Assembly: GCF_019145195.1 (NCBI RefSeq)
Contig: NZ_JAHSTW010000010.1
Location: 186,001-250,000 of the forward strand
Length of the DNA: 64,000 nucleotides
Source of the DNA: Pseudomonas siliginis
GTDB lineage: Bacteria; Pseudomonadota; Gammaproteobacteria; Pseudomonadales; Pseudomonadaceae
Direction: 5' to 3'
Part shown: one piece after another, positions 25,534-34,850 of the stretch
Layout: the number at the start of each line of letters is the position of its first letter
Numbering within the stretch: the first letter of the stretch is position 1
The notes under the pieces: generated by a model
The model's input: the letters and a program-made list of their open reading frames with translations, nothing else
Told to the model about the DNA's origin: nothing
Databases searched by the model: none
Position numbers and translations under genes: made by a program

Positions 25534-28500
25534 TCAAAAAGGCTTGTCGAAGGTGATTTTCGGCTCTTTCCATGGGCCTTTGACGGTGTACTTGACGCTG
25601 GCGAAGCGCGCGACGCGGTCGCCGATCAGCTTGTCGATGAGGAACAGCGCGCCGCCGACCGCCGGTGCGCCGACGAGCAGCGCGGCGATCGGCAGGTTGT
25701 TGGTCACCGGCAGTGTCACCAGCAATTTCGCATCGACCTTGTCACCGACCAGATCCAGCGTGCCGTCCAGCTCAAGATTGCTCGAAGGCCCGGTCAGGCG
25801 AATCGGCTCACGTGTCACGTAGACACCATTGTTCGCCACCAGCAGACCTTTGACCCGGTCGTAGCTCAGGCCTTTGCCGAACAGGTCGGAGAAGTCCAGA
25901 CGCAGACGCCGGCCGATCGAGTTGAAGTTGAGCAGGCCGAACACTCGCAGCGCCTGAGCACCGCCCTCCACTTCAACGAACTGGCCTTTGTTCAGCGAGG
26001 CATCGAGGGTGCCGGAGAAGCGCTTGGTCGCCAGCCACGCCGGCGAGCCCGGCCAGCGGCCATCGACATCCATGTGGAATTCTTCACTGGTGACGCTTGG
26101 CGCGAAACCCCAGCCTTTGAGCACGTCGGCCAGATTCTTGCCGCCAATGCGGCCCTTGTACCAACTGCTGGTCGCCCCCGGCGCGCCTTCCCAGCCGCCG
26201 TTGCCTTGCAGCAGGATACCCTTGAGGCCCATGTCGAGGTTGTTCAGCGCGATGCCCTTGGCGGTCGGCCGCACTTTCAGCGACCAGCCACCGACCAGAT
26301 CGGGGCCGAGGAACAACTGATTGAGGGTGATATCCAGCGCCGGGATTTTCGTCGGGTCGACCGACGCCAATGGATCCGGCGCGTTCTCGTCAGCCTGTAC
26401 CGCCGGGTCCGGCGCCGGCAGTTTCACGTATTGCAGATTCACCGCAATCGGTACGCCCTTGGCGTCCGGCAGGCTGGCGCTGCCCTTGGCCTGTTGGCTA
26501 TCCAGCGCCAGGTTCCACGCGCCTGGCTTGCGATTGATCTGCACCGAAGCCTGATCCAGCGTGGTGCCGAACGCGGTCAATTTGCCGACCTTGATGTCAG
26601 CACTGCTCAGCAGTTGTTTGGCGCTGCCGCCCGGATCCCCGCCAGCGTACTCGCTGGCCAGATCCTGCCACGGCGCTACGTCCAGTTCCGACAGCACCCC
26701 GCGAATGCGCAGGCCCTTGGCGCCCGGCAACGCCGCTTCGCCAGCACCGAGAAGCAGTTCGCCACGGCCATCGGCGAAATTGCTCGGCGGCGCAGCAAAA
26801 GTGAAATTGGCCAGTTGATCGTAATTGACCCAGTAACGCCGCTCCTGCCCTTGCAAGGTCATGCGGAATACCGTGTCACGCCCGACATCGGCGGCCATGC
26901 CGAACGGCGCCGGCAGATCCACTGCCACGCCTTTGAGGCTGGAGCTGACCAGCAACTGGCTGTCGGCCCCGGAAAGATTCAGCTGCAACTGATAAGGAAT
27001 CGTCCCGGACACCGGCAACGGCTGGGTCACGCCCAGCCAGTCGGTGAGCTTTTTGACTTCAACCTGTCCAGATGCGGCGACGCGAGTCTTGATCTGATTG
27101 GGGCTGCCGTCGGCGAATATCTGCGCAGTGACCGGTTTGTCGAAGGCCCGTGCAGAGATGTTCTGGCCGCTGAGGCCCTTATTGCTGTCGAAGCGGAAAT
27201 CGCCCTTGAGCTGGCTCAGTTCGAGCTTCGGTTCGGCCAGTTTCAGCCGCGCGTTGGCGGTTTTGAAATCGACGAGGATTTTCGGCTGTTCGCCCTTGGC
27301 CAGCGGAATGTCCAGTTTGAGCTTGCCATTCAGATCACCGGCGCCCTCCCAACCGGCAAAGGTTTCGCCAGTGCCGATCGGCGCGTCCTGAAGAATTTTC
27401 AAGCCATCGCCCAGGCCACCGGCAAATGCGCCATCAAGAAACAAATGCGAGTTCTGCCCGGCCGGTACGTGAGGAATATTGACGAAGACGTCGCTGACTT
27501 GGGTGTCGAGCAACTGGCCTTTGCTGGCCCAGATGCGCACGCCGCTGTCTTCGATGAACACATCGCCGCTGACTTTGCTCACATGGGGCCAGCCCGGCTG
27601 AAACGCCAGTTCGGCGTCATGGACCTTGAAGAACAGGCTGATGCTGCGATCAGCCTCGCCAGCGTTCTTGCTCAGCGAGCCCTGATACTGGAAGAAGCCC
27701 TGATCCACCGCGCCTTTGAGGATCGCTGTGCGCAGCCACTCATCAAGCGCCGGGCTCAACACCGCCGGCAGATATTTCGCGGTATAGCGACCGTCGCCAT
27801 CGACCAGGCCGACGCGCAGGTCCATGTAGTCTTCCTGGCTATGGTCAAAGTGCAGGCGAATGAGGAAATCGCCGGCAATCTTGCCCTCCTCGCCCAATAC
27901 CTTGAGGTATGGCGCAATCAGGGTGAAGCCATCCTTGTCGAGCTTCCAGGTCAGCCGCGCATTGGCCTGCAGGTATTGCCATGGTTTGGCGAAAATCGGA
28001 TCGAGGTGCAGGACAAAGTCCTTGCTGTCGAGGCGCAACTCGCCGCCGTCGAGGTTGCCACTCAGGCTGCCACTGACATTCCGCGCCGCCGGAGCGCCGT
28101 GGTAGGCATCGAAACCGACATTATCGAGGTTGGCGGCAAAGCCGAATTTGCTGCCATCGGTGGCGGTCGGGCGGAAGTCCAGCAACACGTTGCGCAGGCC
28201 GCCGGTTACCTTCAAACGCTCGACCACTGTGGCGAAGCTTTGCGGCAACGGCCCCAACGCATTGAGCAGCGGCGTGATCGGGGTCAGATCGAGGCGATCG
28301 GCCTGCAGATGCCAGAGCTCTTCAGCCTTGGCGCTGGCGCGGGTCTGCTGCACCTGCACATGGGATTCCCAGCGGGTGTCGCCGAAGCTCATGGCCAGTG
28401 AATCAAGAGTGACGTGCACGCCCTCGGCGGTGTTGCGGTAATAGGCGTTGAGCGCCAGATTGTTGATCTGGATCGGCTTGCGCTCGGCGTAGGCACCGGT

Positions 28501-29337
28501 CACTTGCGGCGCATTCAGGCGCAACGCGGCGCTTTGCAACGCGCCTTCGGCCCAATCGACCCAGAGTTCGCCGCCGGCCTTGATCTCGGAAAAATTCCAT
28601 TGCTGGGTCAGGCGTTCGGGCAGCCATTTCGCCCAGTCGCTCTGCGGCAGGCTGGCATAACCCTCGATGGCGCTGTTCTGCCATTGATCGGGACGCAGCT
28701 GGCTGTGCAGGCTCAGCGCTACAGGCTGGCCATCGGGCAAGGTCAGACGCGCGTCGAGACGCTGGCGGCTGGCGCCGGTACGCAGATTGAGGCCGACATA
28801 GGTGAGCGTCATGGGCGGGTGATCGAGCGGTTGCAGGGTCACCTGGCTGTCGAGCACCGACAATTGCCTGATCATCTGCGAGCGCTGGAACAGTTGCACC
28901 GCATCGAACGGTTGATCCTTCTGCACCGGCAGCCCTTCCAGCGCCCAAGTGCCGTCTTCAGCTTCCTTGAGGCTGATCTTCAAACCGTTGAGTTCGATAT
29001 GCGCGAGGCGTACTTCGCGGGCCAACATGCTGCCCCACATATCCGGCACCACCCGCACGCGGTCGAGGCGCAGAGCGTTGGCGCCGTCGCCGACCATCAC
29101 GTCATGGGCCAGCAGGATCGGCGCGAAACCGCTCCAGTTGCCTTCCAGCTCACCGATCTGCAAGGGCATGCCGAGGGCGGCGCTGGCCTTGTCTTCGATG
29201 TCGGCGCGGTATTCCGCCACCAGTGGCGTCAACTCGCGACCGAGGCTGACGTACAACGCCATCAACACCAGAACCAACGCGCACAGGCCCAGCCCCCAGC
29301 GGGTGAGTGCGGCCAGAATGCGTGTCAGACGCTCCAT
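25534..29337 (-). CDS. yhdP: YhdP-family AsmA-like phospholipid transport protein
   Basis: A 1267-residue protein with one N-terminal membrane helix (LGLCALVLVLMALYVSLG) and a very long, beta-rich periplasmic body of repeated strands, the DUF3971/AsmA-like architecture of YhdP. With TamB and YdbH, this family bridges the periplasm and moves phospholipid to the outer membrane. The C-terminus has LFLIDKLIGDRVARFASVKYTVKGPW, typical of the family. I use the ATG at 29337, preceded by GGGAG; the ATG seven codons upstream lacks family support. rng lies 75 bases upstream. Confidence 0.92.
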   Translation of the reverse strand: MERLTRILAALTRWGLGLCALVLVLMALYVSLGRELTPLVAEYRADIEDKASAALGMPLQIGELEGNWSGFAPILLAHDVMVGDGANALRLDRVRVVPDMWGSMLAREVRLAHIELNGLKISLKEAEDGTWALEGLPVQKDQPFDAVQLFQRSQMIRQLSVLDSQVTLQPLDHPPMTLTYVGLNLRTGASRQRLDARLTLPDGQPVALSLHSQLRPDQWQNSAIEGYASLPQSDWAKWLPERLTQQWNFSEIKAGGELWVDWAEGALQSAALRLNAPQVTGAYAERKPIQINNLALNAYYRNTAEGVHVTLDSLAMSFGDTRWESHVQVQQTRASAKAEELWHLQADRLDLTPITPLLNALGPLPQSFATVVERLKVTGGLRNVLLDFRPTATDGSKFGFAANLDNVGFDAYHGAPAARNVSGSLSGNLDGGELRLDSKDFVLHLDPIFAKPWQYLQANARLTWKLDKDGFTLIAPYLKVLGEEGKIAGDFLIRLHFDHSQEDYMDLRVGLVDGDGRYTAKYLPAVLSPALDEWLRTAILKGAVDQGFFQYQGSLSKNAGEADRSISLFFKVHDAELAFQPGWPHVSKVSGDVFIEDSGVRIWASKGQLLDTQVSDVFVNIPHVPAGQNSHLFLDGAFAGGLGDGLKILQDAPIGTGETFAGWEGAGDLNGKLKLDIPLAKGEQPKILVDFKTANARLKLAEPKLELSQLKGDFRFDSNKGLSGQNISARAFDKPVTAQIFADGSPNQIKTRVAASGQVEVKKLTDWLGVTQPLPVSGTIPYQLQLNLSGADSQLLVSSSLKGVAVDLPAPFGMAADVGRDTVFRMTLQGQERRYWVNYDQLANFTFAAPPSNFADGRGELLLGAGEAALPGAKGLRIRGVLSELDVAPWQDLASEYAGGDPGGSAKQLLSSADIKVGKLTAFGTTLDQASVQINRKPGAWNLALDSQQAKGSASLPDAKGVPIAVNLQYVKLPAPDPAVQADENAPDPLASVDPTKIPALDITLNQLFLGPDLVGGWSLKVRPTAKGIALNNLDMGLKGILLQGNGGWEGAPGATSSWYKGRIGGKNLADVLKGWGFAPSVTSEEFHMDVDGRWPGSPAWLATKRFSGTLDASLNKGQFVEVEGGAQALRVFGLLNFNSIGRRLRLDFSDLFGKGLSYDRVKGLLVANNGVYVTREPIRLTGPSSNLELDGTLDLVGDKVDAKLLVTLPVTNNLPIAALLVGAPAVGGALFLIDKLIGDRVARFASVKYTVKGPWKEPKITFDKPF

Positions 29338-29412
29338 GTCAGTTGGCTCCCATGGCAAAAAAACTGCGAAAAGCTGAGGCCAGCCGCGTTGAATGAAGGG
29401 TGATGCAGGGTT

Positions 29413-30870
29413 TCAGAGCAGCACCACGTCATATTGTTCCTGGGAATACATGGTTTCCACCTGGAAGCGTATGGTGCGACCGATAAAACCTTCAAGTTCG
29501 GCGACGTTACCGGACTCTTCGTCGAGCAGACGATCGACCACTTTCTGGTTGGCCAGCACTCGATAACCCTCGGCCTGGTAGGCCCGGGCCTCGCGCAGAA
29601 TCTCACGGAAGATCTCGTAACAGATGGTTTCGGCGGTCTTCAGTTTGCCGCGTCCCTGACAACTGCTGCACGGTTCGCACAACACCTGCTCAAGGCTTTC
29701 GCGGGTGCGCTTGCGGGTCATCTGCACCAGGCCCAACTCGGTGATGCCGATGATGTTGGTCTTGGCGTGATCGCGCTCCAACTGTTTCTCCAGAGTGCGC
29801 AGGACCTGACGCTGGTGCTCTTCATCTTCCATGTCGATGAAGTCGATGATGATGATCCCGCCGAGATTGCGCAGGCGCATCTGCCGGGCGATCGCCGTGG
29901 CCGCTTCGAGATTGGTCTTGAAAATGGTTTCTTCGAGGTTGCGATGACCGACGAACGCCCCGGTGTTGACGTCGATGGTGGTCATGGCTTCCGCCGGATC
30001 GATCACCAGATAGCCGCCGGATTTCAGCGGTACCTTGCGCTCCAGCGCGCGCTGGATTTCGTCTTCGACACCGTACAGATCGAAGATCGGCCGCTCGCCC
30101 GGATAGTGTTCCAGACGATCGGCGATTTCCGGCATCAGTTCGGCGACGAACTGCGTGGTTTTCTGGAAGGTTTCCCGGGAATCGATGCGGATCTTCTCGA
30201 TCTTCGGGTTGACCAGGTCACGCAGGGTGCGCAGGGCCAGGCCGAGGTCTTCGTAGATCACGCTGGGCGCGGCGATGGTCTTGATCTGCTCGTTGATCTG
30301 GTCCCAGAGGCGCCGCAGGTAGCGGATGTCCATGAGGATTTCATCAGCGCCCGCGCCTTCAGCGGCTGTGCGCAGAATGAAACCGCCGGCCTCCTTGATG
30401 CCTTCTTTGGCCACGCAATCGCTGACCACCTGCTTGAGGCGCTCGCGCTCGGCTTCGTCTTCGATCTTCAGGGAAATGCCGACGTGGGCGGTGCGCGGCA
30501 TGTACACCAGATAACGCGAAGGAATCGACAGTTGTGTGGTCAGGCGTGCACCTTTGGAGCCGATCGGGTCTTTGGTGACTTGCACCACCAGACTTTGGCC
30601 TTCGTGCACCAGCGAACTGATGCTTTCCACCGCCGGGCCTTCACGCAGGGAGATTTCGGCGGCGTGAATGAAAGCCGCACGATCGAGGCCGATGTCGACA
30701 AATGCCGCCTGCATGCCCGGCAGGACGCGAACGATCTTGCCTTTATAGATGTTGCCGACGATCCCGCGTTTCTGCGTGCGCTCGACGTGGACTTCTTGCA
30801 GCACACCGTTTTCGACCACCGCCACGCGCGACTCCATCGGCGTGATGTTGATCAGAATCTCTTCACTCAT
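29413..30870 (-). CDS. rng: Ribonuclease G
   Basis: A 485-residue RNase E/G-family endoribonuclease that matures the 5' end of 16S rRNA and turns over some mRNAs. The N-terminal S1 domain (about 35-125) starts RGIVGNIYKGKIVRVLPGMQAAFVDIG. The metal-binding catalytic region contains TTIDVNTGAFVG and IIIIDFIDM. The zinc-link cysteines appear as CEPCSSCQGRG. The start at 30870 (MSEEILINITPMESRVA) matches the family N-terminus. It lies 58 bases after maf. Confidence 0.96.
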   Translation of the reverse strand: MSEEILINITPMESRVAVVENGVLQEVHVERTQKRGIVGNIYKGKIVRVLPGMQAAFVDIGLDRAAFIHAAEISLREGPAVESISSLVHEGQSLVVQVTKDPIGSKGARLTTQLSIPSRYLVYMPRTAHVGISLKIEDEAERERLKQVVSDCVAKEGIKEAGGFILRTAAEGAGADEILMDIRYLRRLWDQINEQIKTIAAPSVIYEDLGLALRTLRDLVNPKIEKIRIDSRETFQKTTQFVAELMPEIADRLEHYPGERPIFDLYGVEDEIQRALERKVPLKSGGYLVIDPAEAMTTIDVNTGAFVGHRNLEETIFKTNLEAATAIARQMRLRNLGGIIIIDFIDMEDEEHQRQVLRTLEKQLERDHAKTNIIGITELGLVQMTRKRTRESLEQVLCEPCSSCQGRGKLKTAETICYEIFREILREARAYQAEGYRVLANQKVVDRLLDEESGNVAELEGFIGRTIRFQVETMYSQEQYDVVLL

Positions 30871-30928
30871 GGCAGGATCTCGTTCAGGCATGTTCACGAT
30901 AGTGGCCGCATCTGGATTCGTACGACGC

Positions 30929-31525
30929 TCAGGGCGTGTTCAGGTTTTGCCAACAGGGTATGCCGAAATGGCCCAACACCTCGCAGGTTTCGCACAACGG
31001 CAAGCCGACCACCGCCGAGTAGCTGCCGTCGAGCCCGGCGACAAACACCGCACCCAGGCCCTGAATGCCATAGCCGCCGGCCTTGTCGCGCGGTTCGCCA
31101 CTGGCCCAGTAGGCGCCGGCCTCTTCGCGGCTGATGCTGCGGAAACGCACGCGACTGCGCACCACCCGCGACTCGCAGCGCTCACCTTCAAGCACGGCGA
31201 TAGCGGTCAGCACTTCGTGTTCGCTGCCGGACAACATCATCAGCATGGCGCATGCGTCGGCTTCGTCCACCGGTTTGCCAAGTATTTTGCCGTCGAGTAC
31301 CACAGCGGTGTCGGCGCCAAGCACGCAGAACGGCTGATCAGAGACGACCGAGCGGCGCCCGGCCTCAGCCTTGCCACGCGCGAGGCGCTCGACATAGGCC
31401 GAAGGGGATTCTTCAGGAAGCGGGGTTTCGTCGATGTCCGCGCTGATGGCGGAGAAGTGCACGCCGATCTGCGTGAGCAATTCACGGCGACGCGGTGAGC
31501 CGGAGGCGAGGTAAAGCAGTTTCAT
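30929..31525 (-). CDS. maf: Maf-family nucleoside triphosphate pyrophosphatase
   Basis: A 198-residue Maf protein that hydrolyses dTTP/UTP or modified nucleotides to limit misincorporation. The phosphate loop ASGSPRRRELL (7-17), DIDETPLPEE, the catalytic GADTAVVLDGKILGKP and the substrate loop with AGGYGIQGLGAVF are present. The mreD-maf-rng neighbourhood indicates the YhdE type (dTTPase) rather than YceF. The ATG at 31525 places MKLLYLASGS at the N-terminus, as in homologues. Confidence 0.93.
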   Translation of the reverse strand: MKLLYLASGSPRRRELLTQIGVHFSAISADIDETPLPEESPSAYVERLARGKAEAGRRSVVSDQPFCVLGADTAVVLDGKILGKPVDEADACAMLMMLSGSEHEVLTAIAVLEGERCESRVVRSRVRFRSISREEAGAYWASGEPRDKAGGYGIQGLGAVFVAGLDGSYSAVVGLPLCETCEVLGHFGIPCWQNLNTP

Positions 31526-31562
31526 CAAAACATCTCCCTGTTCAGTGCCCTGCTTCACCGGC

Positions 31563-32054
31563 TCAATAGATTCTGTAGCGTCGGCACATCCCGCGAAGGG
31601 CGAAGCTGACCCACGGCCAGAGTAAGGCACTGACCAGCGCCGGCAAGACCAGCGCCAGGGTTGGCTGACGGTTGCCGGTCAGAGCGCTGAGCCACAGTTG
31701 CGCCAATTGTGCGAGGCCGAAGATCACCAGGATCACCAGGCACTGCTGCCACATCGGGAACATGCGCAGACGCTGCTGCAACGACAACACGAGGAAAGTA
31801 ATCAGGGTCAGGATCAGCGCGTTCTGCCCGAGCAGGTCGCCCTGCAGGACATCTTCGGCCAGTCCCAGACAGAAGGCGGTGACCATGCCGACCGTGTGCG
31901 GCATATACAGCGCCCAGAAGGTCACGAGCAAGGCCAGCCACAGCGGGCGAAGGATTTCCATGAAGATCGGCAACGGTGAAACGCTGAGCAGGATGCCGAC
32001 GAAGAACGTCAGCCAGATCATCCAGCCGTTTCCGGATTTTTTCGCGCCGACCAT
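31563..32054 (-). CDS. mreD: Rod shape-determining protein MreD
   Basis: A 163-residue membrane protein with about five transmembrane helices, for example WMIWLTFFVGILLSVSPLPIF and LWLALLVTFWALYMP. MreD is an inner-membrane member of the elongasome with MreB, MreC, RodA and PBP2. The family segment GMVTAFCLGLAEDVLQGDLLGQNAL is clear. Its ATG overlaps the mreC stop by one base. Confidence 0.93.
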   Translation of the reverse strand: MVGAKKSGNGWMIWLTFFVGILLSVSPLPIFMEILRPLWLALLVTFWALYMPHTVGMVTAFCLGLAEDVLQGDLLGQNALILTLITFLVLSLQQRLRMFPMWQQCLVILVIFGLAQLAQLWLSALTGNRQPTLALVLPALVSALLWPWVSFALRGMCRRYRIY

Positions 32055-33157
32055 TATTCTCGTCCCCCGGTAGTGGCTGGCGGTTTCGCCGGTGGTTTGC
32101 TCGCGGCCGGTGGTTTGGCAGCGGCCGGAGCGGCAGCGGGCGGTTTGCTCGCGGCAGGCTTGGCAGGCGTGGTGGCAGGCGCCGCAGCTTCAGCGGCCGG
32201 CGCTGCGGTAGCGGTCGACGGCGTGGCAGGCATGATCAACGGTTTCGGCACGCTGGCCGGCAACATCGGGCCGCCGCCGTGGGCATCGAGCTGTTCCTGC
32301 GCCTGGGCGGCGTCATTGGCGCGTTCCTCGGCGGTGCGGCTGTCGCTGAACACCAGCAGCAGGTAGCGGCTGCGGTTCAGGGCGGCAGTCGGCACGGCGC
32401 GGACAATGGCAAACGGCTGGCCGGAATCATGGATGACTTCCTTGACCGTGGCCACCGGATAACCAGCGGGGAATCGCTGGCCGAGGCCGGAGCTGACCAG
32501 CAGGTCGCCCTCTTTGATGTCTGCCGTGTCGGCGACATGACGCAATTCCAGGCGCTCAGGGTTGCCGGTGCCACTGGCAATCGCGCGCAGACCGTTACGG
32601 TTTACCTGCACCGGAATGCTATGGGTGGTGTCGGTCAGCAGCAGGACCCGCGAGGTGTACGGCATCAACTCAACCACCTGGCCCATCAGCCCGCGTGCAT
32701 CGAGCACCGGTTGACCGAGCACCACGCCGTCGCGCTCTCCTTTGTTGATGATGATGCGATGGGTGAAGGGGTTGGGGTCCATGCCGATCAGCTCGGCCAC
32801 TTCGACCTTTTCATTGACCAATGCAGAGGAATTGAGCAACTCGCGCAGCCGAACGTTCTGCTCGGTCAGGGCCGCGAGCTTTTGCATGCGCCCCTGCAAC
32901 AGCAGGTTTTCGGTCTTGAGTTTTTCGTTTTCGGCGACGAGCTCGGTGCGGCTGCCGAACTGACTGGCGACCCCTTCCCACAAGCGGCCGGGCAGGTCGG
33001 TGATCCAGTAGGCATCCATGAGCACCAGCGACGCTTGCTTGCGCGCGGGCTTGAGCAGGTCGAAACGTGCATCGACCACCATCAGCGCGACCGCGAGCAC
33101 GGCCAGCACCAACAGGCGCACGCCCAACGAAGGGCCTTTGGTGAAAAGCGGTTTAAT
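32054..33157 (-). CDS. mreC: Rod shape-determining protein MreC
   Basis: MreC is a bitopic protein that links cytoplasmic MreB to periplasmic PBP2. It has one N-terminal helix (VRLLVLAVLAVALMVV), a coiled coil (LVAENEKLKTENLLLQGRMQKL), a beta-domain and a C-terminal Pro/Ala/Lys-rich tail of about 75 residues. The usual pseudomonad start IKPLFTKGPSLGVRLL is encoded in frame but its first codon is ATT at 33157; GGAGG lies 8 bases upstream. The only conventional in-frame alternative is a TTG at 33127 inside that conserved segment with no ribosome-binding site. I therefore favour a non-canonical ATT start (367 residues), with moderate confidence in the start. Confidence 0.85.
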   Translation of the reverse strand: MKPLFTKGPSLGVRLLVLAVLAVALMVVDARFDLLKPARKQASLVLMDAYWITDLPGRLWEGVASQFGSRTELVAENEKLKTENLLLQGRMQKLAALTEQNVRLRELLNSSALVNEKVEVAELIGMDPNPFTHRIIINKGERDGVVLGQPVLDARGLMGQVVELMPYTSRVLLLTDTTHSIPVQVNRNGLRAIASGTGNPERLELRHVADTADIKEGDLLVSSGLGQRFPAGYPVATVKEVIHDSGQPFAIVRAVPTAALNRSRYLLLVFSDSRTAEERANDAAQAQEQLDAHGGGPMLPASVPKPLIMPATPSTATAAPAAEAAAPATTPAKPAASKPPAAAPAAAKPPAASKPPAKPPATTGGRE

Positions 33158-33241
33158 AAGCCGCTCCTCCCAGGCAAATGTTCTGTTTATTCATACGGCA
33201 TCAAACCGGCCTGGATGAAGACTGACAGAAGATAAACGCCA

Positions 33242-33269
33242 ACAGGCAGCACTGCAAAGTGCTGCCTGT
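33242..33269. other. Perfect hairpin between mreB and mreC
   Basis: ACAGGCAGCAC (33242-33252) and GTGCTGCCTGT (33259-33269) form an 11-bp perfect stem with loop TGCAAA, 29 bases after the mreB stop. On the minus strand only a weak T-rich tail follows, so it may be a partial terminator that sets the MreB:MreC ratio or a 3'-end stabiliser. Confidence 0.6.
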
Positions 33270-33297
33270 GCGTTCACCCACGTATTGCATTCGAAGC

Positions 33298-34335
33298 TTA
33301 TTCGCTCGAAAGCAGATCCATGGTGTGCTTATCCATCATTTCCAGCGCACGGCCACCGCCGCGAGCAACGCAAGTCAGCGGATCTTCGGCAACGATCACC
33401 GGCAGACCTGTTTCCTGGGCCAGCAACTTGTCGAGGTCACGCAGCAGCGCGCCACCACCGGTCAGCACCAGGCCACGCTCGGCGATGTCGGAAGCCAGTT
33501 CCGGCGGCGATTGCTCCAGCGCGCTTTTCACGGCCTGAACGATGGTTGCCAGCGACTCTTGCAGAGCCTCGAGCACTTCGTTGGAGTTCAGGGTGAATGC
33601 GCGTGGAACGCCTTCGGCCAGGTTGCGACCGCGAACATCGACTTCGCGCACTTCGCCGCCCGGGTAGGCCGTACCGATTTCCTGCTTGATGCGTTCAGCG
33701 GTGGATTCACCGATCAGGCTGCCGTAGTTACGGCGCACGTAGGTGATGATCGCTTCGTCAAAACGGTCGCCGCCGACACGTACGGATTCGGCGTAGACCA
33801 CACCGTTCAGGGAGATCAGGGCGATCTCGGTGGTACCACCACCGATATCCACGACCATCGAACCGCGCGCTTCTTCAACCGGCAGACCGGCACCGATCGC
33901 AGCAGCCATCGGCTCTTCGATCAGGAACACTTCACGGGCACCGGCGCCAAGGGCCGATTCACGGATGGCACGACGCTCAACCTGGGTGGACTTGCATGGA
34001 ACGCAGATCAGCACACGAGGGCTGGGCTGCAGGAAACTGTTTTCGTGAACCTTGTTGATAAAGTACTGCAGCATCTTTTCGCAGACGCTGAAGTCGGCGA
34101 TCACGCCATCCTTCATCGGACGAATGGCAGCAATGTTGCCCGGCGTACGGCCGAGCATGCGCTTGGCCTCGGTGCCGACAGCAACGACACTTTTCTGGTT
34201 ACCGTGTGTCCGAATGGCCACAACCGATGGCTCATTCAGGACGATACCGCGCTCGCGCACGTAAATAAGGGTGTTGGCAGTGCCCAGGTCAATGGAAAGA
34301 TCGCTGGAAAACATGCCACGCAGTTTCTTGAACAT
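33298..34335 (-). CDS. mreB: Rod shape-determining protein MreB
   Basis: A 345-residue actin homologue that polymerises under the inner membrane and steers lateral wall synthesis. Actin-fold ATP motifs are SIDLGTANTLIYV (phosphate 1) and MVVDIGGGTTEIALISL (phosphate 2), with GGGALLRDLDKLL in the adenosine-binding region. The N-terminus MFKKLRGMFSS forms the membrane-binding amphipathic helix of Gram-negative MreB. It is the first gene of mreBCD. Confidence 0.97.
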   Translation of the reverse strand: MFKKLRGMFSSDLSIDLGTANTLIYVRERGIVLNEPSVVAIRTHGNQKSVVAVGTEAKRMLGRTPGNIAAIRPMKDGVIADFSVCEKMLQYFINKVHENSFLQPSPRVLICVPCKSTQVERRAIRESALGAGAREVFLIEEPMAAAIGAGLPVEEARGSMVVDIGGGTTEIALISLNGVVYAESVRVGGDRFDEAIITYVRRNYGSLIGESTAERIKQEIGTAYPGGEVREVDVRGRNLAEGVPRAFTLNSNEVLEALQESLATIVQAVKSALEQSPPELASDIAERGLVLTGGGALLRDLDKLLAQETGLPVIVAEDPLTCVARGGGRALEMMDKHTMDLLSSE

Positions 34336-34546
34336 GGGAAAGGGACCCTAGGCAACGCGTGGGTAAAAAAGTGCGGCAAACTCTAACAACGACAGGGATT
34401 TTGGGCAAGGCGCCAATATGTTAAATTGGCCGCTTTTCTGTGCACCAAGCCCCACAATCGCGGCCTTATGACCGTAGAAGTGCGGTAGTGTTCCGACAAT
34501 CTAACACACGGACGCCGTCCGTTCTGTTTTCCACTGGAGAATCCCG
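34336..34546. promoter_or_regulatory. Divergent promoter region mreB / gatC
   Basis: A 211-base gap between divergent essential genes. It contains a perfect inverted repeat GCCAAT-N7-ATTGGC (34412-34430) about 77 bases upstream of the mreB start. On the minus strand TTGCCC followed by GTTAGAG at plausible spacing could be an mreB promoter. These assignments are by eye only. Confidence 0.4.
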
Positions 34547-34834
34547 ATGGCGCTAGAACGCTCCGACGTGGAAAAAATCGCGCATCTGGCCTGCCTTGGC
34601 CTCAACGATGCCGATCTTCCGCACATTACTTCCGCCCTCAACAGCATTCTCGGGCTGGTCGACGAAATGCAGGCCGTTGATACCGACGGTATCGAGCCGC
34701 TGGCCCACCCCCTGGAAGCCAGTCAGCGCCTGCGCGCCGATGTGGTGACCGAGACGAATAATCGCGAGGCCTACCAGTCCATCGCACCAGCGGTCGAAAA
34801 CGGCCTGTATCTGGTTCCGAAAGTCATCGACTAA
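34547..34834 (+). CDS. gatC: Asp-tRNA(Asn)/Glu-tRNA(Gln) amidotransferase subunit C
   Basis: A 95-residue GatC that wraps around GatA-GatB and stabilises the transamidosome. Family segments are VEKIAHLACLGLNDADLP and VDEMQAVDTDGIEPLAHP. The start follows CACTGGAGAATCCCG. The gene is 16 bases before gatA. Confidence 0.94.
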   Translation: MALERSDVEKIAHLACLGLNDADLPHITSALNSILGLVDEMQAVDTDGIEPLAHPLEASQRLRADVVTETNNREAYQSIAPAVENGLYLVPKVID

Positions 34835-34850
34835 AGGGAAAGAGCCTGCA

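Noticed and set aside
25474..28401. A 975-codon open frame on the plus strand opposite yhdP
   Set aside because: It is antisense to a full-length, family-matching YhdP; the translation is low-complexity (Arg/Gln/Ala-rich) and typical of reverse frames in GC-rich DNA.
34412..34430. GCCAAT-N7-ATTGGC as terminator of an upstream transcript
   Set aside because: It lies between two divergent genes, so there is no transcript to end; kept only as a feature of the promoter region.
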